From Herbaspirillum sp. DW155 (GTDB taxonomy: Bacteria > Pseudomonadota > Gammaproteobacteria > Burkholderiales > Burkholderiaceae_D), in NCBI RefSeq assembly GCF_037076565.1, contig NZ_AP029028.1, positions 4,216,001 to 4,280,000 on the forward strand: DNA of 64,000 nt. The letters run 5' to 3'. Positions 55,996-63,999 of this stretch are shown piece after piece; the stretch's first letter is position 1, and each line of letters begins with the position of its first letter. Below the pieces are notes generated by a model that was not told the DNA's origin, did no database searches, and saw only the letters and a list, made by a program, of their open reading frames with translations. Both the position numbers and the translations under genes were made by a program.

Positions 55996-56855
55996 ATGAG
56001 CGACAACCAGACCGAGGGCCTTCCGGCCCAGCACCAATCCCGACAGCCCGGCAGCGAGCAGGAGATGCAGCCGCGTCCGCACAGCGCACCGGCCGGTACG
56101 CCCGGACAACGGCTGGCCGGCAAGGTGGCACTCATCACCGGCGGCGACAGCGGGATCGGCCGCGCCGTCGCGCTGGCCTACGCCCGCGAAGGCGCGCGTG
56201 TGGCCATCGTCTATCTGGATGAAGAAGAGGATGCGCGCCAGACCCAGAAGGACGTGCAGGCGCTGGACGCACCCTGCCTGCTGCTGCCGGGAGACGTCGG
56301 CTCGCCCGAGTTCTGCCGCAGTGCCGTGCGTGCGGTGATGGATGCCTACGGCCGCCTGGACGTGCTGGTCAACAACCGGCCCAGCAGTATCCGGCCAAGA
56401 GCATCGAACAGATTTCGCAGCAACAGCTGGAGCACACCTTCCGCACCAACATCTTCTCGATGTTCTACATGGTCAAGGAAGCCATGCCCTTCCTCACGCG
56501 CGGCGCACGCATCATCAACACCACCTCGGTGACGGCCTATCGCGGCAGCAAGCACCTGGTCGACTATGCCGCCACCAAAGGCGCCATCGTGGCGTTGACG
56601 CGCTCGCTGTCGCAGCAGCTGGCCCCGGCCGGCATCCACGTCAATGCGGTGGCGCCGGGTCCGATCTGGACCCCGCTGATTCCCGCCAGCTTCAGCGAGG
56701 AAGAAGTCGCCAGCTTCGGCAAGAACGTGCCGCTGGGCCGACCGGGACAGCCCGATGAAGTGGCCCCGGCCTATGTCTTCCTCGCCACCGAAGGCGCCTC
56801 CTACATGACGGGGCAAGTGCTGCATCCCAACGGCGGGGAAATCGTCAACACCTGA
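55996..56855 (+). pseudogene. Frameshifted short-chain dehydrogenase/reductase
   Basis: Two overlapping frames together make a complete SDR of about 286 aa. The first half carries the nucleotide site ALITGGDSGIGRAVAL and ends at VLVNN; the second, from about 56376, reads QQYPAKSIEQIS and continues with NTTSVTAYRG, active-site YAATKGA and GPIWTPLIP. A single-base loss at about 56375-56379 (right after the NN codons) breaks the frame. It resembles the YghA/GsiB-associated general-stress SDRs. Either a true pseudogene or a sequencing error; the rest of the gene is undamaged. Confidence 0.85.
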
Positions 56856-56902
56856 GCATGTCTGCAAACATCGCTGGCATTCATCCATACAAGGAGTCCA
56901 TC

Positions 56903-57307
56903 ATGAGCACCCAGACCGTTTTCGATACCGGCAATGTCGGCCAGTCCGGCCAGCCGGACCAATCCACCCGGCCGATGAGTTCATCAGCGTCGATGCTGAC
57001 CTGTATGCAGGCCTGTCAGCAGTGCCATGAAGCCTGCCGCAAGGCGGCCTTCGGCATCAGCCCGGCCGCCGCGCAAGACCTGGCTGCCGACGATGTGCGC
57101 CTGCTGCTGGAATGCGCCGAACTGTGCCAGCTGTCGGCCAACTGGCAACTGGCGGGGTCGCAGTATTGCCGCCAGATCTGCGCGGTCTGTGCCGAGGTCT
57201 GCCGCCAGTGTCAGGACCGCTGCAACGACAATGAAGGCATGCAGGAATGCGCGGCCGCCTGCCAGCGCTGCGCCGAGAGTTGCGAAGCCATGAGCAGCAT
57301 GGCCTGA
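56903..57307 (+). CDS. Cys-rich four-helix-bundle copper-storage-like protein (DUF326/Csp)
   Basis: A 134-aa protein with 16 cysteines, mostly in CxxxC and CxxC spacing along amphipathic helices (for example CMQACQQCHEAC and CAVCAEVCRQCQDRC). This is the copper-storage Csp pattern, where Cys residues line the core of a four-helix bundle and bind many Cu(I) ions. No signal peptide is present, so it is a cytosolic Csp3-type protein. An AAGGAG ribosome site precedes the ATG. It lies 47 bp after the SDR pseudogene. Confidence 0.88.
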   Translation: MSTQTVFDTGNVGQSGQPDQSTRPMSSSASMLTCMQACQQCHEACRKAAFGISPAAAQDLAADDVRLLLECAELCQLSANWQLAGSQYCRQICAVCAEVCRQCQDRCNDNEGMQECAAACQRCAESCEAMSSMA

Positions 57308-57404
57308 GCGGCGGGCCCCGGGAAGGGATCAGGAAAACCCCGATGGCGGACATGTTGCCGCCAGTACATGATGAGCCTACCCCAGACTTCACGAGAGTCC
57401 CGTC

Positions 57405-57764
57405 ATGCACAAGACCGCCCTGATCGCCACCCCCCAGCCTGAAGTCAGCCGTGCGCTCACCGAATGGCTGGCCATCAACGACATCGACATCCAGATCGCC
57501 AGCAGTGGCAGTGACGCCATCGAACACATCGTGCTGGACAAGCCCGACGTGGTACTGGCGCAACTGGCCATGGACGGCATGAGCGGCCTGCGTCTGGCGC
57601 ATTACCTGAAGGCGCAGAAGCAGTTGTCCGACGTGCCGGTGATTTTGCTGTGCCGCGACGAGCGCGAGATGAATCTGGTGAGGGGCCAATGGCCCGCGTT
57701 CCTGTGCGGCGGGTCGCTGAACCCTGCGCTGATTTCTGAATTGAAGCGCGAGCTGGTCAACTAG
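57405..57764 (+). CDS. Stand-alone receiver-fold protein lacking phosphorylation residues
   Basis: A 119-aa protein with the CheY-like alternating fold. The acidic pair near the N-terminus is absent (ALIATPQPEV), the phosphoacceptor position is Gln or Ala (VVLAQLAMDGMSG), and the Lys-Pro loop reads FLCGGSLNP. It therefore cannot be phosphorylated in the normal way. It has no output domain and is flanked by a Csp gene and a terminator, so its partner is unknown. Confidence 0.8.
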   Translation: MHKTALIATPQPEVSRALTEWLAINDIDIQIASSGSDAIEHIVLDKPDVVLAQLAMDGMSGLRLAHYLKAQKQLSDVPVILLCRDEREMNLVRGQWPAFLCGGSLNPALISELKRELVN

Positions 57765-57786
57765 CGACCGGCGCCATCAAACGACA

Positions 57787-57814
57787 AGGCCCGGTACCTC
57801 GCGGTACCGGGCCT
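57787..57814. terminator. Bidirectional hairpin terminator
   Basis: A perfect 12-bp stem AGGCCCGGTACC / GGTACCGGGCCT with a TCGC loop lies between the convergent receiver and transporter genes. T-tracts are weak on both sides. Confidence 0.7.
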
Positions 57815-57839
57815 GTTCAACTTGCAGCTGCCTTTACGA

Positions 57840-59150
57840 TCAGGCCTTGTAACCCTTGCTGCTCATCGGCACGAACGCCAGCAGCACGCCCAGGATGGAC
57901 AGGCCGATCACGTACAGCGCCGGACCTTGCGGGTCCGCCTTGATCCACAGCGAGATCAGCACCGGCGTCAGGCCGCCGAACACCGCATACGCCATGTTGT
58001 AGGCGAAGGACAAGCCGGTAAAGCGCACCGCCGGCGGGAAGGCGCGGGTGGAGACGATGGGCGTGAGCGAGATGCTGCCCACGAACAGGCCCACCAGCGC
58101 ATAGCCCCAGATGAGCGACTCGGGCGAGCCCGGCAACTGACCATAGAACCACCAGGTCGACAGACCCAGGCCACCCCAGCCGATGATCATGCTGGCGCGG
58201 GTGCCGATGCGGTCGCACAGCCAGCCGATGGCCAGGCAGCCGATGGTCAGCATCAGCGTGCCGGCGCAGTTGGCCTGCATCACCAGCTTGGCCGGCAGAT
58301 GATGCACGGTCTGCAGGTAGGAAGGCGTCATCAGGATCACCACCACCACCGCGCCCGACAGGCACCAGGTCATGCCGGCCGTCAGCACGCTGGCCGCACG
58401 GTGTTCACGCAGCACGGTCTTCAAGGGCAGCTCGCTGGACTCCTTGCGGCGCGCGGCCAGTTCGCGGAACACCGGCGTCTCTTCCAGATAGCGGCGCAGA
58501 TAAACCGACACCAGCCCGAACACGCCACCCAGGATGAAGGGAATGCGCCAGGCATACGCCGCCACTTCAGCCGGGGCGTAGACGCTGTTGATGAAGATGC
58601 CCATGAGCGAACCCAGCAGGATGCCGCCGGTAATGCCGGCGGTCAGCGAACCGACGCCGAAGCTGTAGCGGTTGGCCGGCACGTGTTCGGCCACGAACAC
58701 CCAGGCGCCCGGCATTTCTCCGCCGATGGCCGCGCCCTGCAGGGTGCGCATCAACAACAGCAGGATGGGCGCGGCCACGCCGATGCTGGCGTAGGTCGGC
58801 AAGAGGCCGATGACCAGCGTCGGCACCGCCATCAGGAAGATGGAGAGCGTAAACATGCGCTTGCGACCGATCACGTCGCCATAGTGGGCGATGATGATGC
58901 CGCCCACCGGGCGCGCCAGGTAACCGGCGGCGAAGATGCCGAAGGTCTGCAGCATGCGCAGCCATTCGGGCATGTCGGCCGGGAAGAACAGCTTGCCGAC
59001 CACCGCCGCGAAGAACACGTAGATGACGAAATCGTAGAACTCCAGCGTGCCACCCAGGGCGGACAGGCTCAGGGTGCGGTAGTCGGAGGAAGTAAGCGGT
59101 CGGTGCTGGGACTCACTGAGAGCCCCGGTCAATTCAGCGGAAGTGGTCAT
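57840..59150 (-). CDS. MFS transporter, metabolite:H+ symporter (MHS) family
   Basis: A 436-aa membrane protein with 12 hydrophobic segments. The MHS signature is visible: GGTLEFYDFVIYVFFA near the first helix, ARPVGGIIIAHYGDVIGRKR in loop 2-3 and RTLQGAAIGGEMPGAWVFVAEH in helix 5. Family members take up citrate, alpha-ketoglutarate, shikimate, proline/betaine or similar metabolites with protons. No neighbour indicates the substrate. Confidence 0.9.
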   Translation of the reverse strand: MTTSAELTGALSESQHRPLTSSDYRTLSLSALGGTLEFYDFVIYVFFAAVVGKLFFPADMPEWLRMLQTFGIFAAGYLARPVGGIIIAHYGDVIGRKRMFTLSIFLMAVPTLVIGLLPTYASIGVAAPILLLLMRTLQGAAIGGEMPGAWVFVAEHVPANRYSFGVGSLTAGITGGILLGSLMGIFINSVYAPAEVAAYAWRIPFILGGVFGLVSVYLRRYLEETPVFRELAARRKESSELPLKTVLREHRAASVLTAGMTWCLSGAVVVVILMTPSYLQTVHHLPAKLVMQANCAGTLMLTIGCLAIGWLCDRIGTRASMIIGWGGLGLSTWWFYGQLPGSPESLIWGYALVGLFVGSISLTPIVSTRAFPPAVRFTGLSFAYNMAYAVFGGLTPVLISLWIKADPQGPALYVIGLSILGVLLAFVPMSSKGYKA

Positions 59151-59587
59151 GTTGGTTCACTAACGGCAAAGCCGCCATCCGGTGTGCCGTGCGCATCGGC
59201 CATGAACAACGAAGCTCACGGCAATGCAGCAGCGGGCCGGAAGGCCTGCTTCAACTTGTTCGGTCGGGTGGCCGCAGACGGCATGTCTGCGAAGGACAGA
59301 TTCAGCGGAAAACGTAAAGCGAAGAAATACGATTTAGCGTCGAAACTTGCCTAATGATACCGCAAAAGCGGCCAAACTTTCGCAATGCAGCATTTCTTGC
59401 CGCCATCGGACGAGCGGGCAGCATCCATGCCGGTTTCGGGCCGCATGAAGTTTCTCACACCGTGAAAATGAAAAAGCCCGCTCTGCAGCTTCCCTGCAAA
59501 GCGAGCTTCTCGCAGAAGTGAACGAACCGGCCGGATTTCACCGCGCCTGCGCGGACCCGCCGTGGCGAGCCCGCGCATCGGTTGCGC
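59151..59587. other. Transporter promoter region and downstream terminator of the OmpR-type gene
   Basis: A 437-bp gap on the minus strand between the OmpR-type regulator (ending 59588) and the MHS transporter (starting 59150). It contains the terminator described at 59468-59515 and a small CCGC-AAAA-GCGG hairpin near 59363. The transporter promoter is expected in the AT-richer part (about 59300-59350), but no box pair is convincing. Confidence 0.4.
59468..59515 (-). terminator. Terminator downstream of the OmpR-type regulator
   Basis: On the minus strand a stem GCTCGCTTTGCAG / CTGCAGAGCGGGC (one internal mismatch region) is followed by TTTTT. It lies about 75 bp after the regulator stop codon. 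Confidence 0.75.
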
Positions 59588-60298
59588 TCAGGATTCCAGA
59601 ACGATGTCGACCGCCGAGGAACGGCGCAGCATCAGGAAGCCTTCGCCATAGATGTTGCGGATCTGCATGGGCGGCTCGCCCAGCGAACGCAGTTTCTGGC
59701 GCACGCGGTAGATCAGCGCGTCGATGCGATGGGCATCGTACTCCTCGCCCCCGGAGCGCAGCAGGTCGAACAACTGACCATGCGAGACCGGATAGTTGGG
59801 GCTTTGCAGCAGCGCGGCCAGGGCGGTGCTTTCCTTGTCGGTGAATTGCAGCACCACGTTGCCATTGCTGGACAGGCGCCCCGAGCGGCGATGGAAGGCC
59901 CACTTCTCGGCCTGCGGCGAACTCTGGTGCGGCGCGGTCTTCATGCGGCGCGCCAGGGCCGTCAGGGTGGCCGAGACTTCTTCCAGCCTGAGCGGCTTGC
60001 ACAGGTAGTAATCGGCGCCCTCGCTCATACAGCGCACCCGCTCCTCGCTGCGCGTGGCGGCAGTCAGGACGATGATGCCCATGGACGGGAAATTCTGCCG
60101 CAGCGAAGCCAGTTCGGGCAACAGGCTGCCGTCGGGCAAACCGGTGTCGGATAACAGGATGTCGGGCTGACGGCTCTTGAGGATGTCCCTGGCCTGGCTC
60201 AGTGCAGAGCAGACCGAGATCTCGTAACCTAATTCCCCCACATGTGCGCTCAACGTGTTACGCCAGTCGAGATCGCTTTCTACGATAAGTACTTTCAT
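59588..60298 (-). CDS. OmpR/PhoB-type response regulator
   Basis: A 236-aa regulator. The receiver (about 1-120) has VESD, phosphoacceptor Asp in LLSDTGLPDG and Lys in YLCKPL. The C-terminal winged helix (about 140-230) includes LIYRVRQKLRSLG, the recognition-helix region. The start at 60298 begins MKVLIVESDL; 32 further open codons upstream are not used. No kinase gene is adjacent, so it is an orphan in this window. Confidence 0.9.
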   Translation of the reverse strand: MKVLIVESDLDWRNTLSAHVGELGYEISVCSALSQARDILKSRQPDILLSDTGLPDGSLLPELASLRQNFPSMGIIVLTAATRSEERVRCMSEGADYYLCKPLRLEEVSATLTALARRMKTAPHQSSPQAEKWAFHRRSGRLSSNGNVVLQFTDKESTALAALLQSPNYPVSHGQLFDLLRSGGEEYDAHRIDALIYRVRQKLRSLGEPPMQIRNIYGEGFLMLRRSSAVDIVLES

Positions 60299-60463
60299 CA
60301 CTCTAGTGTTCCGGACGAACCTTTTTTTTATGACTGCCGGCGCATCCCCGCCTGTCTGTTGCAACGGGACTGCACACCACCCCCGGGCGCGCAAATGCTT
60401 TTCAGAGTCATAACGTTATACAGAAAATATCTGCGGATAAAATCATAAAAACTCGCAGACCCC

Positions 60464-60874
60464 TTACACCTGAAAACTCCACCGGGCCTGGCTTTGCGCG
60501 TGTTGACGCAGCAGGCCGGTGACGGTCCCCAGCAGGTGGTCGACCGAACATGGTTTGAGCAGAAAAGCGGCAATCGAAGGAATGCGCGCACTGGCAGCGG
60601 GCAAGTGCGCGCTGATCAGCACCACGGGAATTTGCGCAAACCGTTCATGCGACTTGATGTAACGCGCCAGCTCCATGCCATCCATGCGCGGCATGCGCAA
60701 ATCGGTCAGCACCAGGGCCGGTGCCTGCACCTGCAACTGCGCGATGGCATCCACGCCATCGGCCGCCCCCACGGCCTGCAGCCCACCCTGCCGCAAGATG
60801 CCGCACAGCATCTCGCGCGACTCGGGATGATCTTCCACGACCAGTACGGTCGCGGCCTCGTTGTCAGTTGCCAT
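60464..60874 (-). CDS. Single-domain response regulator
   Basis: A 136-aa receiver. Acidic residues are in VLVVEDH, phosphoacceptor Asp in VLTDLRMPRMDG, and Lys in FLLKPCS. No output domain. AGGAGGAG precedes two adjacent ATG codons; the second, at 60874, has better spacing (60877 is the alternative). It lies among other receiver genes near the KaiC-like gene and could act as a phosphate sink or CheY/DivK-like adaptor. Confidence 0.88.
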   Translation of the reverse strand: MATDNEAATVLVVEDHPESREMLCGILRQGGLQAVGAADGVDAIAQLQVQAPALVLTDLRMPRMDGMELARYIKSHERFAQIPVVLISAHLPAASARIPSIAAFLLKPCSVDHLLGTVTGLLRQHAQSQARWSFQV

Positions 60875-61145
60875 CATGTCTCCTCCTGCCCTCGCCAAAC
60901 CCTTGCCCCGCACTCTATCCCCTACCTGAGGTCACGGTGACTTGTTGTGAGTGATGGTGATGGTTGGGGATAAAACGCGATATCAGGAAATTCCTGAAAC
61001 TTGGACAACATTACGCTAACGCATGGTGCAGGCGGCTGACAGGCCGTCAGGGAGGCGTCGCGCAAAGGAGGGGAAGGACGGCACGAGGCCGCGTCCGGCA
61101 CCAGCGCAGAGCTTGGGCGGACGCGGATTCAGAGGTCAGGAATGG

Positions 61146-61541
61146 TCAGGCATGCGCGCTCAGGAGGCGCTGAATTTCTGTGACCAGATGGTCGAAGAAC
61201 ACCGGCTTGCGCAAAAACAGGTTGTGACTGGATTGCGACAGATTGTGGCGCTCCGGGGCGCCACTGCAAAGGATGACGGGCAGCGTTGCGCCACCGGGCA
61301 GCGCACGCAGCGCCGCACACAGCTCCAGACCGTTCATCACCGGCATCATGCAGTCCGAGATGACCAGATCGGGCCACTCCTGCTGCGCCTTGGTCAGCGC
61401 ATCGGCACCGTGGATGGCCGTCACCACGCGATAGCCATGCAGCTCCAGCAGCATGGCATAGGTATCGGTGATGTCGATCTCATCGTCGACGATCAGGAGC
61501 AGAGGCTGCGCGCCCTGCTGTGGAGCTGACACACCGGGCAT
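61146..61541 (-). CDS. Receiver protein paired with the KaiC-like ATPase
   Basis: A 131-aa single receiver with acidic pair in LLIVDDEID, phosphoacceptor Asp in VISDCMMPVMNG and Lys in FLRKPVF. It begins 2 bp after the KaiC-like stop codon on the same strand and is surely co-transcribed with it. KaiC-like proteins in non-cyanobacteria are often encoded with receivers or kinases, so it probably modulates or reads out the ATPase. Confidence 0.9.
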   Translation of the reverse strand: MPGVSAPQQGAQPLLLIVDDEIDITDTYAMLLELHGYRVVTAIHGADALTKAQQEWPDLVISDCMMPVMNGLELCAALRALPGGATLPVILCSGAPERHNLSQSSHNLFLRKPVFFDHLVTEIQRLLSAHA

Positions 61542-61543
61542 GG

Positions 61544-63022
61544 TCAGCGTCCATCCGCAAGCGGCGCGGGAAGAGGGGTGACCAGGCCATCGATCTCGAT
61601 GCCGGCGTCGGAAATGTTCATCAGACGGCTGGCACCGTCGTAGCCGTTTTCGCGCAGCTTCATCACCGAAATCTGACGGCGGTTGACGTCATCCTTGACC
61701 ACGTATTCCAGCAGCATCATGTTTTCATACAGCTGCGAGGAACTGGGATCGACCTGGGGCCGCGATTCGCGGAAATACGGCAATTGCTCGGTGATGAAGG
61801 TGGTCACGCCGCGCGCGCGCAGCTCATTGGTCAGCGCCACCAGGAAGGGCCGCATGCGCTGCTGCTGCACCACGATGCTGCGCAGGCCGTCCACGCCATC
61901 GATCAACAGGCGCGTCACGCCGCGCCGGGCGATGTTGTCCAGCATGCGCTTGGCCAGGTCGTCGCACAGCATTTCCAGCGGCAGCTGCCACATCATCTGC
62001 AGGGCACCGCTGTCGATATGTTCATCGAGCTGCATGCCGGCCTTGCGCGCCTTGGCCAGCAGGCGTTCGGGCGATTCGTAGAAGCCCAGGATCAGGCATT
62101 GCTGGCCGTCCTTCAGTCCCTGTTCGATGAAGTGCAGTCCCATGAGCGTCTTGCCCACGCCGGGACTGCCCAAGAGACAGGTCAGCGAACCGCTGACCAC
62201 GCCACCGCCGATGCACTTGTCCCAGGAAGGGATGCCCACGCTGACATAACGGTCCGAGGTGCCCGGCACCTTGCCGGCGCGGGTGGCGGTGGCTTCGAAG
62301 CGCGGGAATATCTCCACGCCGCTCTGGTTGATCTCGAAGACGTGCTTGCCCAGCAGGTGGTTGGCGCCGCGCAGCTTGAAGACCTTGATCTCGCGCACCA
62401 GCTGCATGCCGGATTCGTACTGGCTCAGTTCGATGACGCCATCGACCAGGGTGTTTTCCGACTCGGGCATGTTGCCTTCCACCGGCGAGAGCAGCAGGGT
62501 GGTGCAATGCATGGTGAACACCAGCGAGTTCAGGGAATGCATGAATTCCGACAGGTTCAGGTCCGAGGGCCCCGAATCGCGCACCGAACGGAAACCGTCG
62601 ATGATGAGCATGGCCGGGCGATGGCGGTTCAGTTCGGCGCTGATCAGGCGCAGCAGGCCGCGCAGGCCCTCGCTGGCCAGCGCGCCATAGCCGCTGAGCA
62701 TCTGCATCTGGCCGCCCACCAGGCTCTCGTCGAAGAAGTCAAAATTGCTCACGTGATTGAGCATCTTGGCGTGGGATTCGGCAATGAGCGTCAACAACAT
62801 CACCTTGTTGCCACTGCGCGCCTGGGCAAACCCCACCTGCGAGGCCAGCGTGGTCTTGCCGCTGCCGGCCAGCCCCTGGATCAGATAGAGGCTGCCGGCC
62901 GGCAGGCCACCACCGAGGATCTCGTCGAAACCGGCAATGCCGGTACTGAGCAGCGAGATGCGGCTGGGCCGCGAGGTCGTGACGGCAGCAGCAGCAGGAG
63001 GGAACGGCGGGTGATGATTCAT
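61544..63022 (-). CDS. KaiC-like double RecA/DnaB ATPase
   Basis: A 492-aa protein with two tandem KaiC domains. Walker A motifs are GLAGSGKTT (about 50-58) and GSPGVGKTL (about 281-289); Walker B-type strands are PAMLIIDGF and TRLLIDGVDG. Cyanobacterial KaiC has a Glu pair after each P-loop; here a single Glu is visible at each place (LIAESHA and GFYESPERL). There is no kaiA or kaiB in the window. The start ATG at 63022 lacks a Shine-Dalgarno sequence. A large inverted-repeat element lies between this gene and its likely promoter. Confidence 0.9.
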   Translation of the reverse strand: MNHHPPFPPAAAAVTTSRPSRISLLSTGIAGFDEILGGGLPAGSLYLIQGLAGSGKTTLASQVGFAQARSGNKVMLLTLIAESHAKMLNHVSNFDFFDESLVGGQMQMLSGYGALASEGLRGLLRLISAELNRHRPAMLIIDGFRSVRDSGPSDLNLSEFMHSLNSLVFTMHCTTLLLSPVEGNMPESENTLVDGVIELSQYESGMQLVREIKVFKLRGANHLLGKHVFEINQSGVEIFPRFEATATRAGKVPGTSDRYVSVGIPSWDKCIGGGVVSGSLTCLLGSPGVGKTLMGLHFIEQGLKDGQQCLILGFYESPERLLAKARKAGMQLDEHIDSGALQMMWQLPLEMLCDDLAKRMLDNIARRGVTRLLIDGVDGLRSIVVQQQRMRPFLVALTNELRARGVTTFITEQLPYFRESRPQVDPSSSQLYENMMLLEYVVKDDVNRRQISVMKLRENGYDGASRLMNISDAGIEIDGLVTPLPAPLADGR

Positions 63023-63058
63023 GGGGAAGGAAGACTCGCGTTTTTATTTCGCAAAGGT

Positions 63059-63332
63059 TTAGAACCCATTTCATAAATAGGCGTGAGTGCGAGCGAGTCC
63101 CGTTTGGGATGAAGTGCAAGGCGCGAATTTGGGTCAAGACTGGGCGTCTTGACCCAAATTCGTAACGCAGCAATTCGCCCAAACGGGCCGCTCCCTCCGG
63201 GTTCTGTCCAGAAAGGGCGCTGGCCGCGTTGCACTCCTTGCGTGTGGCACCGCCACACGACGCGTCGCGCGCCTTGCCAGCGCCCTTTCTGGACAGAACG
63301 CATCTCACGCCTATTTATGAAATGGGTTCTAA
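63059..63332 (-). repeat. 274-bp nested inverted-repeat element (three-way-junction fold)
   Basis: The outer arms, 63059-63087 and 63304-63332, are perfect 29-bp inverted repeats (starting TTAGAACCCATTTCAT). Inside are two further palindromic arms. The left arm, 63091-63193, pairs GAGCG, then CCCGTTTGGG (63099-63108 with 63178-63187), then a perfect 17-bp stem (63124-63140 with 63146-63162) closed by TGGGC. The right arm, 63201-63299, has a perfect 23-bp stem (63201-63223 with 63277-63299) and an inner CGTGTGG/CCACACG hairpin. Only 3-8 nt separate the arms, so the whole can fold as a three-way junction in DNA or RNA. Confidence 0.92.
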
Positions 63333-63344
63333 TGAGTTTTCGTC

Positions 63345-63372
63345 ATTATACGTTTGCGTATCACCTGATTAA
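63345..63372 (-). promoter_or_regulatory. Candidate promoter of the KaiC-receiver operon
   Basis: On the minus strand a perfect -10 TATAAT lies at 63345-63350, with a partial -35 (TTAATC, 63367-63372) 16 bp upstream. Transcription would begin around 63338, just before the nested inverted-repeat element, making that element the 5' leader of the KaiC gene. Confidence 0.5.
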
Positions 63373-63712
63373 GGTTGCCGGACAGACCGAAAGTTGCATG
63401 GATCAGAAAAAGAAAAAATCCTGACATCCGCAAAGCCTGGGCGGGCGCGGCCCGATACGACGGCATCTGCCTTGCGTTGCTGAACGCCATGAAAAATTTC
63501 TCGTGAAACAACACCCCCGGACGATCCATACAAGATCAGTGCGAGCGCCCGCATCCCCGCGCCAGAGCTGGCCGCCAGCGGACAGCCGCTGGCCTCGTCG
63601 CGGGTCAGCCTGTCCATACAAGGCCGCCGGCAACGGGCAGAGGACATGCGCAGCCGCAACAGAAAACACCGTTGCCCCCTCCCCCGCGCAGCGATCCCGA
63701 GCACGACTGAAA

Positions 63713-63756
63713 ATAAAAAAGACGCTGTTCCCTCACAAGGAACAGCGTCTTTTTTC
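63713..63756. terminator. Strong bidirectional intrinsic terminator
   Basis: A perfect 11-bp stem GACGCTGTTCC / GGAACAGCGTC with a 7-nt loop is flanked by an A-tract on the left and a T-tract on the right, so it can terminate in either direction. It ends the transporter gene at the window edge. Confidence 0.93.
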
Positions 63757-63768
63757 AGGCAAGGCCTC

Positions 63769-63999
63769 TCAGGACTTGGCGTACCGCCCTTCCAGATCGG
63801 CCTGTGCACGCAGGCGCTCATACTCGTTGAGCGGCATCGGCTGGGCATCACGCTCGCCCAGTTTTTCCAGCGGGATGCGATAGGTCTCGCGTGCGGAGAA
63901 CGCCGCCAGCGCCGCCACCACGGTGATGCCGAAGGCGATGCCGCCCACGGTCAGCCAGATATTGTTCGAGCCGGGCGGGGCGACGGCCGTAAACAGCGC
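63769..63999 (-). CDS. MHS-family MFS transporter, C-terminal fragment
   Basis: The last 76 codons of a gene whose start lies beyond the window. The fragment holds a final membrane helix (LTVGGIAFGITVVAALAAF) and the hydrophilic tail SARETYRIPLEKLGERDAQ with LNEYERLRAQ, a signature ending of metabolite:H+ symporters such as shikimate or alpha-ketoglutarate permeases. A second MHS transporter lies at 57840-59150. Substrate is unknown. Confidence 0.82.
   Translation of the reverse strand, partial: ALFTAVAPPGSNNIWLTVGGIAFGITVVAALAAFSARETYRIPLEKLGERDAQPMPLNEYERLRAQADLEGRYAKS

Larger units (their letters stand above)
63333..63768. other. Intergenic region between the repeat element and the MHS transporter
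   Basis: A 436-bp stretch. It holds the candidate KaiC promoter (63345-63372) and the bidirectional terminator (63713-63756). The rest, about 63375-63710, has short ORFs on both strands without ribosome sites or recognisable products. I see nothing else in it. Confidence 0.5.

Noticed and set aside
63503-63883. 126-codon plus-strand frame near the right edge
   Set aside because: It runs across a bidirectional terminator and antisense to the transporter fragment, with no ribosome site.
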